DNA of 64,000 nt from NCBI RefSeq assembly GCF_963678635.1, contig NC_087071.1, positions 33,954,548-34,018,547 on the forward strand, in the 5' to 3' direction. This DNA comes from Symsagittifera roscoffensis. Taxonomy: Eukaryota; Xenacoelomorpha; Acoela; Convolutidae. A program made the translations under genes and the position numbers. The notes beneath the pieces are model-generated. The model did no database searches. It had not been told where the DNA came from and saw only the letters and a program-made list of their open reading frames with translations. How positions within the stretch are numbered: the first letter of the stretch is position 1; the number at the start of each line of letters is the position of its first letter. Shown here piece by piece: positions 43,715 through 56,609 of this stretch.

Positions 43715-44696
43715 TTACAAAAATAACCCTTGAAATTAATTATAATCCTAATATTGTTTACGACAATATAGTCCCTCGAAATTGATTAAAATCCATTAAC
43801 AAAGGGTTATTATCAAAATACTTTTTATATCAATCCCATTATTATAAATTTTTTGAGAAGTTATTGAGAAACTTTGCAAATTTTGCAAAATATATCATTT
43901 CCTTTTTTGTGCAAGTTATCCTGTTTTGTGCAGTTGCTACGGACTATGTTTCATAATTTTCCACAATAGTATTTTATGTATTTCAATTTCTCTACTTTTT
44001 CAATTTGACAGTTTAACAATTTAATTGACTGTTTTTTACCATCGCCATTTTGAAAATTGCCAGTCGCCCACTACCCCTCCCCCCACCGACTGCCCCTCCC
44101 CCACTCACCAAACCGCCCCTAAACTCCACCATCACTTCTATCAACCACCTCTCCAACCTTCCGCCTTCCCTCCTGTTTAGGCCACGCTTCCCACATTTTC
44201 TAGTTTAACAATTGGGTAAAACTGGGGTAATGTAGGTCAAAACTGGGGGGTTCTGTGTGTGGGGAGGGTAGATGAGGGTAGTGGTAGGGTGGTGGCGGGG
44301 GTAAGGAAGGTGGTGGAGGTAAAATGATGCGGGCTTAATTAGGGGTGTTAAATTGGGAGTGGGGGTGCTAATCTTGGAGCTCGGGTTCTGAATTTGCAGA
44401 ACAATAAATTTATTGGTGTCTGCAAATATTCCACAAAATGTAATTTTTCAAAATTGCAGCCAAGCGTTTCAAGATTCTGCAGAAAAACATTCAATTTTGT
44501 GGCCTAAAAATTGATTCTACCGTCAAAATAATTGATTATAATGTATTTTAAAACATTGAAAATAAAAATGGTTATAATCTCCTGAAAATCGCGGTTTTCA
44601 TGTTAGATCGGTCATGAAAACCGATTGAAAGGATTAAGTTTTTTGCGCAAATAATCCATTGCAATCATTTTCTTCCCATGAAACTTCAGTGCGAGA
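43715..44696 (+). repeat. Family A repeat with mirrored C-rich and G-rich tracts
   Basis: Begins with AATTATAATCCTAATATTG-type sequence and ends CCATGAAACTTCAGTGCGAGA, like the family A end at 58058-58076. Its centre (44065-44340) is C-rich for 110 bases, then G-rich for 110 bases, so it can fold on itself. Confidence 0.6.
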
Positions 44697-44724
44697 TAGA
44701 AAAGAGGTTGTGACAAGTAGTTTC

Positions 44725-47248
44725 TCAATTATCTTCGATAATTGTGCTCATCCAGTGATAAAAGCGAGGAACATTCGTGAAGAAGCTTCCATTGTTACAG
44801 AGCTCTCCTGGAGTATCCACCCGACCTCTTGAGAAACTGAAAACTCCATATAGACATTTTGGGTTCAAAGTTCCGCACTCAAAAACATAGAGGGGACTTC
44901 CATCGTCAAAAAGACACATATTAGATCCTTCTGCTACACTTTCAACACAAACATTGTCATCTCGGCACAATCGAAGCTCGTGTGGTTTCGTGTTTGATTC
45001 AAACATGCTTTCATAAAAGAAGGTTTCTTGGAGGACGTTTGCTGGTATGTAATGGGTTCTGGAGGTTGAACCCCTACCACATGCGCCCAGAAGCTGAGGA
45101 GACGCATCAAAAGGTGGTAAATGGCTAGCGCATAAAGGTAAAATACGGAGGTGGTTCGGAATTGGTGCGCGGAGCTTTAAAAGTGCAATGTCATGGACAA
45201 ATTCCTCACTCATTCGAAAACTAAAACAAATTATTGAAAAATTTTAATGGAAACCAAGAATCATTATATTTTCATCAAAATCATAAAAGATAAAACTTGA
45301 CGTGTTTCTTGGGTATCAAGGTGCTGGCAATTTGTTAAGTGTGTGTGTAGATTTTTGGGTTTAAAAATCAAGGTTTAACTTTTGTCATTAGCAGTTTTCT
45401 ATTTATGAAGACAGCACTGAATTAATTTATGTAAAAACAAATGTTTTGTTTCAATTGGACAGCAAACGCTTTTCCTTACCCATTAGCAAGAATTTTCTTT
45501 TCCACTCTATACTGCTGGTTGTATCTTGAATCCAGCACAAAATATCCAATTTCTACAAAAATATCACGCGCTGAAACAAGCAAAATTATTATAAAGATGT
45601 AGAAACATTTGTAGGAAAAGTAAACTGGGTTCCTTAACTTTTTACGACAACAGAGAACAAACCCTATTCGTTCAAGGAGTCTTGTCTTCTTATCAAAATA
45701 CTGCAAGCAGATCTTCCTTGCCGAAAGCCTATTTTAGCAAGACCCTTAAAGATAAAATATTTTCTGTGGAAAAAAACTTTACGCGCTAAGACAAACTATA
45801 GCGTTTGTGGAAGAAGAAAACAAAACAGTGAAACTTTCATATACTTAGTTTTATCATCTCATCATAATTTTTCATTGTCTCTTTGTAAACACAACAAACA
45901 ATACACGCAAACAAGCTAGTTGATTTTTTGATCGAAATTGTGACATAAATACTCGAAAAACAAATTTCAACGGCTAGAAATGCGAAACTAGAAGGACTAT
46001 TCCAATAAAAATAGAAAAAATATTATAAAATCTCAAAACTAAAAACAGAATTTTTCACATAGCAGAAGCTGGATTTTTTTGATTTATATAAAATTAAATA
46101 TCCATGCTTTTTCCTGTCGTCCAGAATTTTTTTTTTTAAGAAAATACTTCAAAATGGCAAAATATTTATCTTAGCAAGTTTTTCAAGGAAACCCTTATAT
46201 ACCAAAATTTTGGAATATCTTGCCAAATACTCCTTCTTGATCGAGAGGAACACGAAAAGGACTGAATTTTGCATTTTTTGATAAATTCGTCTAAAATTGA
46301 TTGGTGAAAGGAACATTCCGAGTTCTCCTACTATACTGGATTGCCCTGCTGAAATTACTTGCCTTCCAGATCATTGTTGACTGTCCCACAAAAAAGCCAT
46401 ACCTATACAAAACTAAAAACTCTCATTTAGTACGACTATCAAAAAAGTAATCAGATGAAAAAAAAGGACTTCAATCAAATTTTAATTGGTTGAAATTGAT
46501 TACATTTCAAAACTGGAAGTATTTCATTCGGGCTGGCTTACAACTAATTTTTATTGATCTCATTTGAAAATGCAAAAATTTATGTTTTTTGTCTTGCTGC
46601 ATGTTCTTTTGAGAGATTTTAAATTTGTTTTAAAAAATCTAATTTTATTTTTACCTATCTTTTTCTAATTTGTTTCATATCAATTAGAATAAAAAATTTT
46701 AAAGATATTTTGGAACTGTTTAAAGACTTGTGTCTGGAAACAAGGAATATAAAGACACCAAATTGTGCGCCTAAGCAGTGCAGAGTTTGGCCTCTTAATG
46801 ACCCTCAGATCAAAAAACGCTAAAGTATTCCCCTGACAGCTAGATTTTTAACTTGTTGAAACTAGTTAGAAAAACTTGAATTGAAGTTTCGTCTTAAATC
46901 ATTTTTCAGATAAAAAACTTGTAATAAAAATAATAACTACATTATCGTTTTTAAGATTTCTTATGCCTATAAATTACCATCAGACGAGTAAACACAGTGA
47001 GCAGCAGTTACCAGCCAGTTCTCAGCCACGATAGATGCACCACACGGGTTTTCCCCACGTCGAAAAGTGAGAGACGCAAAAAACGGCCTCTCAAGCGGCG
47101 CGTCAAACCCATTGACTATTAATGAACGTTTTTTCTCCTGAGATAAGCTTTCCTTGAAATCGGCATTTTCCGAAAAAGTTATGCATACAATATTTGTGAA
47201 ACATAAAAATAACAAAAGCATAAAGCGAAAAAGCCCATTAATATGCAT
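44725..47248 (-). CDS. Secreted trypsin-fold protein with catalytic Ser replaced, three exons
   Basis: Exons 47248-46978, 45570-45480 and 45220-44725 join in frame (858 nt, 285 residues) through GT/AG sites (G|GTAATT, TTTCAG|CG, GG|GTAAGG, TTTTAG|T). Exon 1: signal peptide (about residues 1-22), IVNG start of the protease domain, WLVTAAHC with His57. Exon 2 supplies the following strands. Exon 3: HDIALLKL with Asp102. At the nucleophile loop the protein reads MCLFDDGSPLYVF where active enzymes have C-x-GDSGGP, so position 195 is Asp and Gly193 is Phe. It is therefore probably a non-catalytic serine protease homologue. Intron 1 (1.4 kb) contains a family D fragment. Confidence 0.8.
46738..46802 (-). 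repeat. Family D fragment in intron 1 of the protease-homologue gene
   Basis: Minus strand reads CATTAAGAGGCCAAACTCTG then GGCGCACAATTTGGTGTC, matching the left end of D1 and D2. Confidence 0.6.
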
Positions 47249-48329
47249 TATTTGATAACAAACTCAGAACGCGAAAATTGAGAATTGATGAGGTCAAAGT
47301 ATTTACCAGAGAAACTATATAGCCATTATAACAAAGCAAACAACAAACATAAATAAGCCAAAAGTCAAGTTAACATGACATTTTAAATAAAATATTGAAA
47401 ATTCAGAGATTGCTTCTAAAGCTGTCAATATTTCTGGTTTTCTTCATAAATATTGATTTAATGGTAATTATAACTCGGCAATGACCTCGTCACTGAAAGC
47501 GTGATACAATTTTGGATCGAAACTCTTAATTTGAAATTTCAAGGTAAAAATTTTCGAAATTCCAAAGTCACCTAGTAGTTACCAAACTTTAATTGGCTGT
47601 ATAACTTTCTAAGTTGGTTTATTTCAAAAGCAAAACAAAAGAAATCAAATTGATCGACTGAAAAACAGCGGGGGCACAACAGCGGTTCGCCGTGATGAGC
47701 TGTACATCTCGTATGTTGATCCTTTCCCTCGAAAATAAAAAATGGTCTTATTCTTGAAGTTCACAAAAGAAACAAAGCTAGACGGTTTCTGTGCAGGTAA
47801 CACAGAATTTTCCGAGCATATTCATAACAACTACAAAAAACTATCTTTTGTTTTTTGTCCAATTTGAAAATGTTATTTGTACGCTGTGAGATGAAAAATT
47901 TATATACAAAGGTGTAGAGGAAAAGTGAACTCAAAACAGTCGCAACATTTTTTCAAAAAAAAACTTATAACAAACAAAAAATTGAAGAAAAAAATTTCAA
48001 ACTTTATATTATTTTTGACTTTTTGGGTAGCGCCAAGTTAAATTACATTTTTGCTTAGGACAAGCTTTAAAATTTTTTTTTGTTAAAATTGTTATTTTTT
48101 AGCTGAAAATTAATTTTTAGATAACGAAAAAAAAAGTTCATGCAAGTTGAGTCTATATTTTGGACCTCAGAGAAAAAAAAATTGGCTTAAAAACGAATTA
48201 AAATACTTTAATTCAATTTTGTCTAATGATAAAAGCATAAAAACCAACCAAAAAAGCTTCTTCGGTCCTTGTTTCATCAAAGCCAAAAAGAAAATATTTT
48301 TCTTGTACCCATACTTAATTTTTTCCAAG
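47249..48329. other. Upstream region of the protease-homologue gene, no other gene seen
   Basis: AT-rich flank. No clear TATA box or neighbouring ORF can be assigned. Confidence 0.4.
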
Positions 48330-48505
48330 CGTCGAACTCCCATATATGCCTCCATACAAGCAAAGTATTCATGCAATTCCATTTACGGAATAAATGCTAC
48401 TCATGCGATTTATTTTGTTGAATAATGCTATTTATTAAATCTCTTTTGCACCCGTCAAATTAAACCATCAGAATGTATGGCCATCAGTTTTTGTCAACCC
48501 GAGTC
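48330..48505 (-). repeat. Decayed family M end
   Basis: CTCCCATATATG, TTCATGCAATTCC and the end TTTTTGTCAACCCG follow the order of the M terminus, heavily diverged. Confidence 0.4.
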
Positions 48506-48560
48506 GGTGATTCTGTCAAACAAACTAGAGGCGGCAAATTGTGAGTTGCTTTAAATAATT

Positions 48561-49074
48561 ATTGTTCCAACTTTCGTATCGAAAGTAACAAAATATTTGT
48601 GCTCGGGGTGGTTTTTTCTTCTTCAGACAATTTTCGACTTTTTAACTAGCCATTTTTGACGGAAAAATCGTAAGCGTCTGCAAAGTGTTGATGTCTTGAG
48701 CTTAAATTCAAAAAGAATTTTTACCTGTTATTTTTTTTTTGTTAGTTTATGTGGGTTTTAAGATTTCCATTTTGGCCAATTTGGGTCAATTAACGATTGA
48801 TATACTTTGCACTATTACCGCGTGAGCGGGGATTTGTTCCGTCTTAGAAACTGTTCCAAATTGGTTGAAGGAAGCTTATTTGCTATAATTAATGTGTTAC
48901 TAGCGAAATCTACCATTTTGAACTTTATAAAAAAAGTCGAAAAAAAAGTCTCAATTTAAGAAAAAATTCATTTTATTTTTGTATATTTAATTTTTTCATG
49001 TTATTAAGGCGCCATAGAACTCAAAAGGCAGCCGGAACATTCAGGGCTTTGACCTGATACGAGCAGTTTGGTTT
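48561..49074 (-). repeat. Family C dispersed repeat, copy C2, inverted
   Basis: ATTGTTCCAACTTTCGTATCGAAAG through CGGAACATTCAGGGCTTTGAC to ATACGAGCAGTTTG, the inverse of C1 over its full length. Confidence 0.75.
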
Positions 49075-49114
49075 AATTTCAAGCTCTGTGAAGTATTTTT
49101 TTTTAAATTGAGAA

Positions 49115-50460
49115 CATTACGAGGCCAGACTGCGCACAGGATAGGCGCACAATTTTGTGTCTGTATGTTCCTGGATTCCAGAGACAACCCGCTCTGACAA
49201 AACTGGATTAGGATTGATTTTAGTATGAAAAAAGTACGTTGATTAAACTTAAATCGATTTTAGTATGAAAAAAGTATGAAGATTAAATAAAAAAGATGAA
49301 GATTGATTTGGATCGATTTAAAATCGATTTGAATTGATCTTAAATCCCAGCTAAAAAATTGATCCAAATCGATTTTAAATCAATTTAAATGCATTTTTCC
49401 AGTCTGAATTTGTTTTTATTTTTAAGGGGATTAAAACGGATTTAAATCAATTTAAATCGATTTTTTTCATTCGAGTTTTATCAGTTTCAAAATTTTATTG
49501 CATTTATTTCTTGCCTATCATTTTTCATTTTACATCCATAGCGTATTGTAGCATCAAAAGTACCAAATAAAATGACCAAAATATCGATAAACTTGTATGA
49601 TTTTCTTGCATATTTTGAGTTCAAAAACTGATCTATATTGACCCTTTTCTTGATTCGTTTCATAAGTTTTTGCTTAAAATCTGATTTACTTTCGTGATTT
49701 TCTATGATTTTATTGCATATTATTGAGATCGCAATTTAATTTTACCTGACCTTTTTCTAGTTTGTTACAAAATTTTGCCCATAATCTGATTTACAATGGT
49801 TTTCTATGATTTTATTGCAAATTTTTGAGTTTGAAACCTGTTTTATGTGGATCATTTTATTCAATTCTATAACATCTGGCACGAGTTTTTACGTTTAAAA
49901 AATCGAGAATAAAAAATTCCAACAAACTTTTTTAAAGGGTATGTTTTTTCGCCGTGTTAGCAAAAAAATTGATTTTTGTGTGTCGGAAAATCCATCGAAA
50001 TCGATTTAAATCGATTTTTTAGACATTAAAATTGATTTAACAATTTCAAAAAGATCGATTTAAATCGATTCAAAATGGTTTTTAGCGAGATTTTGATGGA
50101 TTTAAGTGAGATTCGGATGGATTTTAGTGAGTCTAAAAATCCATCGAAATCGATTTAAATTGACTTTTTAGACACTTAAATCGATTTAAAATTTTCAAAA
50201 AGATCGATTTGAATCGATTTAAAATCCATTTAAGTTCGTAAAATGTACATGGTTAATCGCTTTGGATTGATTTAAAATCGATTTAAAATCAATTTAAATC
50301 GACCGGAAACCATTTCTGTCAGTGCGGGAAGTCTTTAAACATGCTAAAACTTTGTCGAAACGATCAAAGGAATCGAAAGAACAAAGGAACAACAAAGGGA
50401 GCATCTGTTTTTGCGAAACTCGCTTATAATTCTCAAAATTCACAGTTTGGCCTCGTAATG
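49115..50460 (+). repeat. Family D MITE-like element D1, carrying a nested family B element
   Basis: Inverted ends CATTACGAGGCCAGACTG and CAGTTTGGCCTCGTAATG. Without the nested B1 it would be about 205 bp, close to D2 (198 bp), which supports the nesting. Confidence 0.78.
49188..50328 (+). repeat. Family B element B1, nested in D1
   Basis: Ends CCCGCTCTGACAAAA and TTCTGTCAGTGCGGG. The interior is dominated by AAATCGATTTAAATCGATTT-type near-palindromes and a repeated ACACTTAAATCGATTTAAAAT unit. No coding capacity. Confidence 0.78.
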
Positions 50461-52729
50461 AAATATTGAATCAGCTGCAAAAGTAAGCCATCATTACCCT
50501 ACAGCTATGTAGTTCTCGGGGAATTGATCTCGGTCACCCGGAGCGGAGTTCTTAACGTTGACTTCAGTTTGTCAGCAGTTTTGACCCTATTGAGTTGGCA
50601 ATCAGAAACTGACTAACAAAAATGAATATTAGAACTGTGTTGAACTAACAAATGTTGAACCATCGACAATCAACTTCTATACCAGACACTGCCCGTTTCT
50701 AAAATTGATAATTTTTCGGAAACGAGAATTTTTTAAAATATCCCTAGAAATCTAATGTCTTCAGAAAGGATAATGGAACAGTGCTTAAAAAAAATTTATA
50801 ATCAGCAGACATTACCTATCCTTATGCTTAATTTCAGTGAGAGTCTGAAGTTGTACTTAAAATTTTTTTGTTGCATGTGTAATTGAAAGTTCTGAACAAA
50901 AACGAAAGAGCTGCTGACAAAACATTTTTTTTAAAAAAAAAGAAGCTCCAAACCAAAAGTTTTTTTAAAAAAAAAATGACTGATTGAAGTTGAAGAACTA
51001 AATTTATATTTTTTACTGTTTATATTGTATCATGCACTCATTTGAATGAGCCGAAACAGAAGAGTAAAGTTACCAACAAATCCACACAATGACAAAAACA
51101 GAGTTCATTTTTTTGTTAGCAGTGAAGAGAGCTCATTTTGGTTGAAAAATAGTTTTGAACCTAAATTTCTTTTTCTCAGATAGTTTTTTGTAAAACATTT
51201 AATAGATTCAACTGTCTTGCCCGCTGTATTTCAGTGGTAACTATTGATTAACACTGCTAATATAAAAATGCTACTTGTCATGCTGTATTCATGTCATCTT
51301 GTCTCTGCGGCTAAGTTCCTGATTTCTTTCTCTTTTTCTGTTGTCTGAGTCAGACTTGAGGTGCACTTGCAAGAAGTTTGTCCAATTTATCAGGAAGGAG
51401 GCCTACCAAAGTCAACACTGGTGTGCTGTTTACTGCTAGCTGAAGTAGAATTTTGCATTTTCCTTTTCAATTTTCCTACTCAATTTCTGCTGTTGATGGC
51501 TGTTGATTTCAATTGAATTTTTTTTCGATCCTGGCTGGACTATGGAAAAACAGATCAACCATAGTTTGTTCCAAACTTGGATTGGGTTATAATGGTAAAG
51601 ATCTAATTTTTGTGATAATTGTCTCTTCAAGTTTATCTCAATAGTTCACTGACAAATTGTTAGAAGTTTGAAGTTTTATAGTGCTGTACAAGTATCTCAC
51701 TGCAACTGCTCAAAACTGTTCAGTAAAGCTTTAGTAGGTTTTAAGTAAGAATTGCAAAGGAACTTCAATAACCACCACTAATTTTCAATTTCTGCCCAAG
51801 GGATAAATATTCATGGAAATCCATCCCTAGAGCCATCACTGGAGCCAGGCCTGGCCAGGGGAGAAGCCAGGTCAAAGTCCTACGAGAATTACCCTAGCTT
51901 TCCTGGATCGGTCTAAGATTCCAGGGCTGGTTTTCAAAGAATTTGGTAGAAATTGGGAGAAAAAATGCTAACTTTGCACCAAAAGAGTTGTTTTAGACAC
52001 AGTTTAAAAACTCAGATCGATTTTTGTTAAAATGATTGTTTTCGAATTCAACAAAATTTGAACAAAATTGGACTAGAGTCATATGTGTGCAGCTAAATAA
52101 AAAATTACGCTTTTTTCCTCTATCTGGAAAGGTATCGATTGTTTTTTTTTGGCTTTGTAATTACACAAGAGGAGCTGAAAACACTCCTCAAATATACAGA
52201 AAAAGGTATTCGGGTTCACGTTTTTTCAAAAACAAAATAGTAAAAACGAAAATTCATTAGATTCAAAAGTCAATCTTTGCTCTGAAAAAAATAAACTAAG
52301 ACTTTTCAACTGCTGATGATTATAATCATGCGAAAGAAACTGCGTGTTTATTTAGAACATCTTCCAAACAAAATCGGACAGTTTTCAAATGTTTTGATAA
52401 AATTTTTTGATATCCTTGTTATCCTGGAACGGTTCCTAGTAGTAGTGCAGGGATGGTTTTTCAAGTTTTTTCTTTGTCTTAAGAAAGATAGCGTTGTTTT
52501 GTTCTTACATTGATAAGCTAAGATGAAACACCAAAGGTTAAGAGAGGTTTTTCGTGGTTAAAAATTATTTTAAAAGGTTGAATTCCTGCCAGGGTTCCTA
52601 GACGGCTGCTTCTAGGAAATCAAGAATTGACCTGGACCCTTTAAAGTCCTGGCAGGAAGTCTAAGGTTTCCCTCTGGCTAGATAACCCACGTAGTCCGTC
52701 ACGTCGCCTTTTTTTGACATATTTTGTTA
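50461..52729. other. No confident gene
   Basis: Stop-rich. 51230-51330 has a weak match to 53690-53790 (family E). A 64-codon minus-strand ORF (51436-51630) has no recognisable feature. Confidence 0.4.
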
Positions 52730-53284
52730 CCCGCATTGACAAAAATGAACTGAGATCATTTTTAAAATAAGAAAATATGCAGATTAAATTAAGTCTGGTT
52801 TAAGTTTTGAAAAACGCTGATTGAAAAGAAGAACTCAGATTGATTAGGATCAATTTTAAATTGAATTGAATCGATATTTTATCTAAGCTAAAAAGATCGA
52901 TCTCTCTCAATTTGAAATCAGTTCAAACTGATCAAAAATCTTTGCTAAAAATCACTTCAAATTGATTTTTAAATGGATTTTTTAGTCAGTTCAACCAATC
53001 TGCTGCAGGTTAAATAAAAAAATGGATTTAAATGGAAACTAGAAAGATCAGATGGATTTCAATGAAGTTCGGATAAAATTTAATGAGTCGAATAATCCAT
53101 CTAAATCTATTTAAAATAATTTTTTTAGACAATTGAATCGGTCAAAAACTTTCAAGTAAGACCGGTTTAAACCGATTTAAATCCATTTCAGTTCGTAAAA
53201 TGTACGTTGTTTATCGATTTGGATTAATTTGAATTGACTGAAAATCAAGTTAAATCAATCCGAGACCATTTTTAGCAGTGCGAG
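52730..53284 (+). repeat. Family B element B2
   Basis: Ends CCCGCATTGACAAAAATG and CCATTTTTAGCAGTGCGA, ATCGAT-rich interior, 555 bp. Confidence 0.72.
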
Positions 53285-53559
53285 TACCTCCGTTGCGTTT
53301 TCGCCCTAATTGAACATATCCCTTCCTCGTCTGTCTGTATCCTGGCCTTCAATTTCTCCCGCACGCTTTGTTCAGATTTTATTTAGTGTTTCAAACTTTT
53401 ATTCCTTTTTTTATTGTTCTGACGTAGTTTATATCCTGATATTCTAAGAAAAACTTCGGTACTGATTCGGTGCTGATTCAACTTATATGCTCGATAATTA
53501 CGAACTGTAAATTTATGATGATTTTGAGCCAATTTTTCCAAAAACTATTCAATTAAAAT

Positions 53560-53960
53560 ATCAGTTTATCGAAATACAGTTTACAAGTATCTGAGTTAAG
53601 TATTTCTTCAGCACAATAATGGTTGCTTTAACATTAACGTTTGTATATCTGTCTTGTAACTGTTGGCGTCCATCCAGTTTTTTTCACTTCCGTATACCAC
53701 TGGTAACCCTTGATTGCATATTCTAATGCACTTACCTATCCATATACTTGTCATCCCGTTTTGTCTTTGCCACTTTATTCCTTATTTCTCAATGTTTTTC
53801 CATGTATTGGTTGCTTTGCTAGTCAAAAATTTTCCTGCTCATCCGTTAGGTCTGTCTACCGTCCTGTAGGTCCGAAATTGACTTACTGCTTTATTAGTTT
53901 TTGCCAGGTTGAGTTTACTTTTCTGTCTTATTTTTTGCAGAGGTCGCTCTGCTGTTGAGT
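53560..53960 (+). repeat. Family E dispersed repeat fragment
   Basis: AAAATATCAGTTTATCGAAATACAG and TTCTTCAGCACAATAATGGTTG recur at 56480-56600; CTGGTAACCCTTGATTG recurs near 51233. An 82-codon ORF (53710) in it is not supported. Confidence 0.5.
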
Positions 53961-54419
53961 ACCTCAAAATGCATTAACTTTTAATGGAGCTTTTATCTTT
54001 TGACACTGGCTACCCGGGTCAGGATCCCGCTCAAAAACCGCTCATTATGAAGCAAAAAAAACGCTCAAACCGCTCAAATCTTGCTTCAAATTGGGTGAAT
54101 AATCTCGACTTGGGTGCGCATTGAAATACTCGACATTCTAGGAGGTAGTGTAGTGTGCAAGAAAATCGATTCATAATTCTCTAAGTAGGATTGTTTCATG
54201 ATTAAAGAATGGTTTCGAATCAATTTTGATTTTCGTAAGCTAAATAATTTTAAAAAAAGTCGATGACAATGAAAAAAAAAGCTAACAGGATTAACACAAT
54301 TGATTTGAAATTTTATTGCGCGGGGGATTAAATTCAGTCGGTTCATTGATTATAAAAAACCTCGGATACTTTGATTAAAACTATGCGAAATTGGATTAAT
54401 AGCTTTGATTCTACTGAGA

Positions 54420-54770
54420 GGAATTTAACATACCCCAGTTTTTACTCTTCTTCTTTGTCCTGTAACTCCGTCGTCTGATTTGCTCTTCTGGTGGTTCTTT
54501 TGTCTGAATCCCGGTGGTCGACATTGACTCGTCTCCGCTGGATCAGACTGTAAGATAGTGTTTCATACTAGCATTTCTAGTTTTTCCTCGGTGTTCAGTT
54601 CCTTGGTGGCAGATATGTTTAGACAGACCTCGTCACCTTCAGTTAATTTTGCGTCTGATTTTTTTTATCAGCTCCAGTTCACCAATCTGTCCTGGTATTT
54701 TTCTTGCCGTGAGGTACAACTATCGGCACACTATTGTACACCGATGTTTTTGTTTACGTAACAAAAATCA
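54420..54770 (+). repeat. Family E-like pyrimidine-rich repeat
   Basis: Shares order and words with 57400-57655 (GACTCGTCTCC / ACTGCTCGTCTCC, CCTCGGTGTTCAGT / CCTCAATGCTCAGT, GTCTGATT endings), strongly diverged. Confidence 0.45.
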
Positions 54771-54839
54771 GACAGTCCTCAAGTTGACAAAGTTGTGAGC
54801 CAATCAGATTGGGATATTAACAGGTAAAAATCCATGCGT

Positions 54840-55600
54840 GTTAGCATGTTTGGGATGTTGACTTCGGATGTGCAGTGCTAAATATGTGGTTGGGTTTGTT
54901 GGATATTTTTTCCATCAATATATGTTGAGCTTGAGTGTTGCTGTTGCGAATAGATGATGTGGATGTTTTCAAAGACGAAGCGGAGTGGGTTAATTGATGT
55001 TTAGTTGGTGGTCAATAAGTATTATGGCTTTGTTGTTGGTGTTGTATAAATTCATCTAAATCGTGTTCAAGTTGATAGTCGGTTATTGGGCTTGGTGTGT
55101 CGTAAACAGTGCTAGAAATTGGTAAAAGAAGCGGGGAAGCGTCTGTATATGAGGACCCTGAGTTAGATGAAAGAGTGATTAAGCGAGCTGGGGGAGTAAT
55201 GGGAGTAAAAAGTGGTTTTGAAAATTAGTTGTGGGGCTTGGTTCGGAGTAAAAAATTTCGCTGGGTGTGTTTACTGCGGGGTTATGTAGAAATTGTTCAG
55301 TGCTAAAAACTGTTTGTGTTGAGTCATCGGAGAGCATGTAAGATGAATTGAATGATGAAAGGGTAAAGGTTGAGTATAAAACTGATTGGCGGAAGAAATA
55401 TGTCACAGCAGAAGAATGACAGAGGCCTGGCATTGGAGGTTTGAAGTGTAAGAAAAATATCGATTGAAGGATCTGAGTTGGCGGCCCATTGTGGGCTAAA
55501 ACCGTTATCGCTAAGAGAACAAAAAATTATTTCGTAAAATTAATCCATTGTTTGTTCAAATTTTTCGATTGAACTGTGTGGCTGATAAGAAATATGAGAG
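54840..55600 (-). pseudogene. Relic of a related element's last accessory ORF
   Basis: On the minus strand TTAGCG…AGCCCACAATGGGCCGCCAACTC matches AGCCCACGATGAGCCGACAACTT at 21821. Further along, a frame reads FRQSVLYSTF and SEIFYSEPSPTTNFQ against SVLYSISQL and DEFADSEPSPSNNFQ of the ORF at 21830. The match is broken by indels and no LTR is seen next to it. This is a fragment of another member of the same element family. Confidence 0.65.
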
Positions 55601-56479
55601 ATAGGGCTTCGTTTTAATAAATTGTTTTGATGGAGACGTGGTCTTCATGAGAAAGATGATCTATTTTTGTGTGTGGGATTACTTCCAATTGACTTGGATT
55701 TGGTAATTTAAGTGAGTTTCACGGTGCTCTAGGTGTTATATATGTGTGTGTTGTTTTGTGGGTCGTCATGTTTGTTTGAAATTGTTGTAAAGTATTTGTT
55801 AATTTGTGCGTCAAGTGAAACTTTTTTTATTGAATTTGAAAACGTCCTAAAACTCCTGCGAATAACATTCGGACAACGCTTGCTTGTCAGTTGATTTGCA
55901 TATGAATTGCACAGGTGTGGTATATTCTTTCAGAAAATGAGAATAAAAATCCTTTATAATTTAACATTGCGTATATAGTTTTCAGTCTTTTTAAAATGTA
56001 AGAGGCCCATACTAAACAAGCTAAAAGTTTTTTTTAATGAGTAAGAAACTAAACATAATGATTAATGAGATATCTTGAGAGCGATTTTGTTACATTTAGG
56101 TATATATAATATTTTATGATTTTGAATTATGCGCTATATTCATGTGTGTAGATATCTGAGAAACCGGCTGTTTCAGCAAGTTTTCTCAAATTTTGATTTG
56201 ACTTTGGTTGGATTGTATCCATTATAGTGAGAAGTTTTTGAAAACGTTGTGTTGCAACGTGATTTTGTATTTACACCCTTTTTATTTCATACGTAAAACG
56301 TAATAATATAGTTCGAAAAACGCTTGATTGGCAGGTTCTTGTCTGTCAAAACAGTATTTTGTCAAAAGTGTGAACACTCTCCCATGCTCAAAATAGGTGA
56401 TAATTCAACTTGCATGATGGATTACTATGTACTGTAAAATTTTGCTGTGTTAGGCCAAATATAGGCCCATTTGGCCTAA
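55601..56479. other. No gene seen
   Basis: AT-rich and stop-rich; no repeat end or RNA gene recognised. Confidence 0.45.
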
Positions 56480-56600
56480 AATAATTTGGTTAAAATATCA
56501 GTTCATTCGAAATACAGTTAAGAAATATCTGAAGCATTTCATCAGCACAAAAGTTGCTGCTAAAACCTTAACGTTAGTAGGTCTGTTTGATAATTAAGTA
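56480..56600 (+). repeat. Family E fragment
   Basis: Matches 53560-53660 (TTAAAATATCAGTTCATTCG, CATCAGCACAAAAGTTGC). Confidence 0.5.
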
Positions 56601-56609
56601 GATGCCCGA

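Noticed and set aside
48147-48425. 92-codon Lys/Phe-rich ORF
   Set aside because: Composition of AT-rich DNA, overlaps a mirror ORF on the other strand and a decayed M end.
53710-53958. 82-codon ORF in a pyrimidine-rich stretch
   Set aside because: Lies within a dispersed repeat; the related fragments do not keep the frame.
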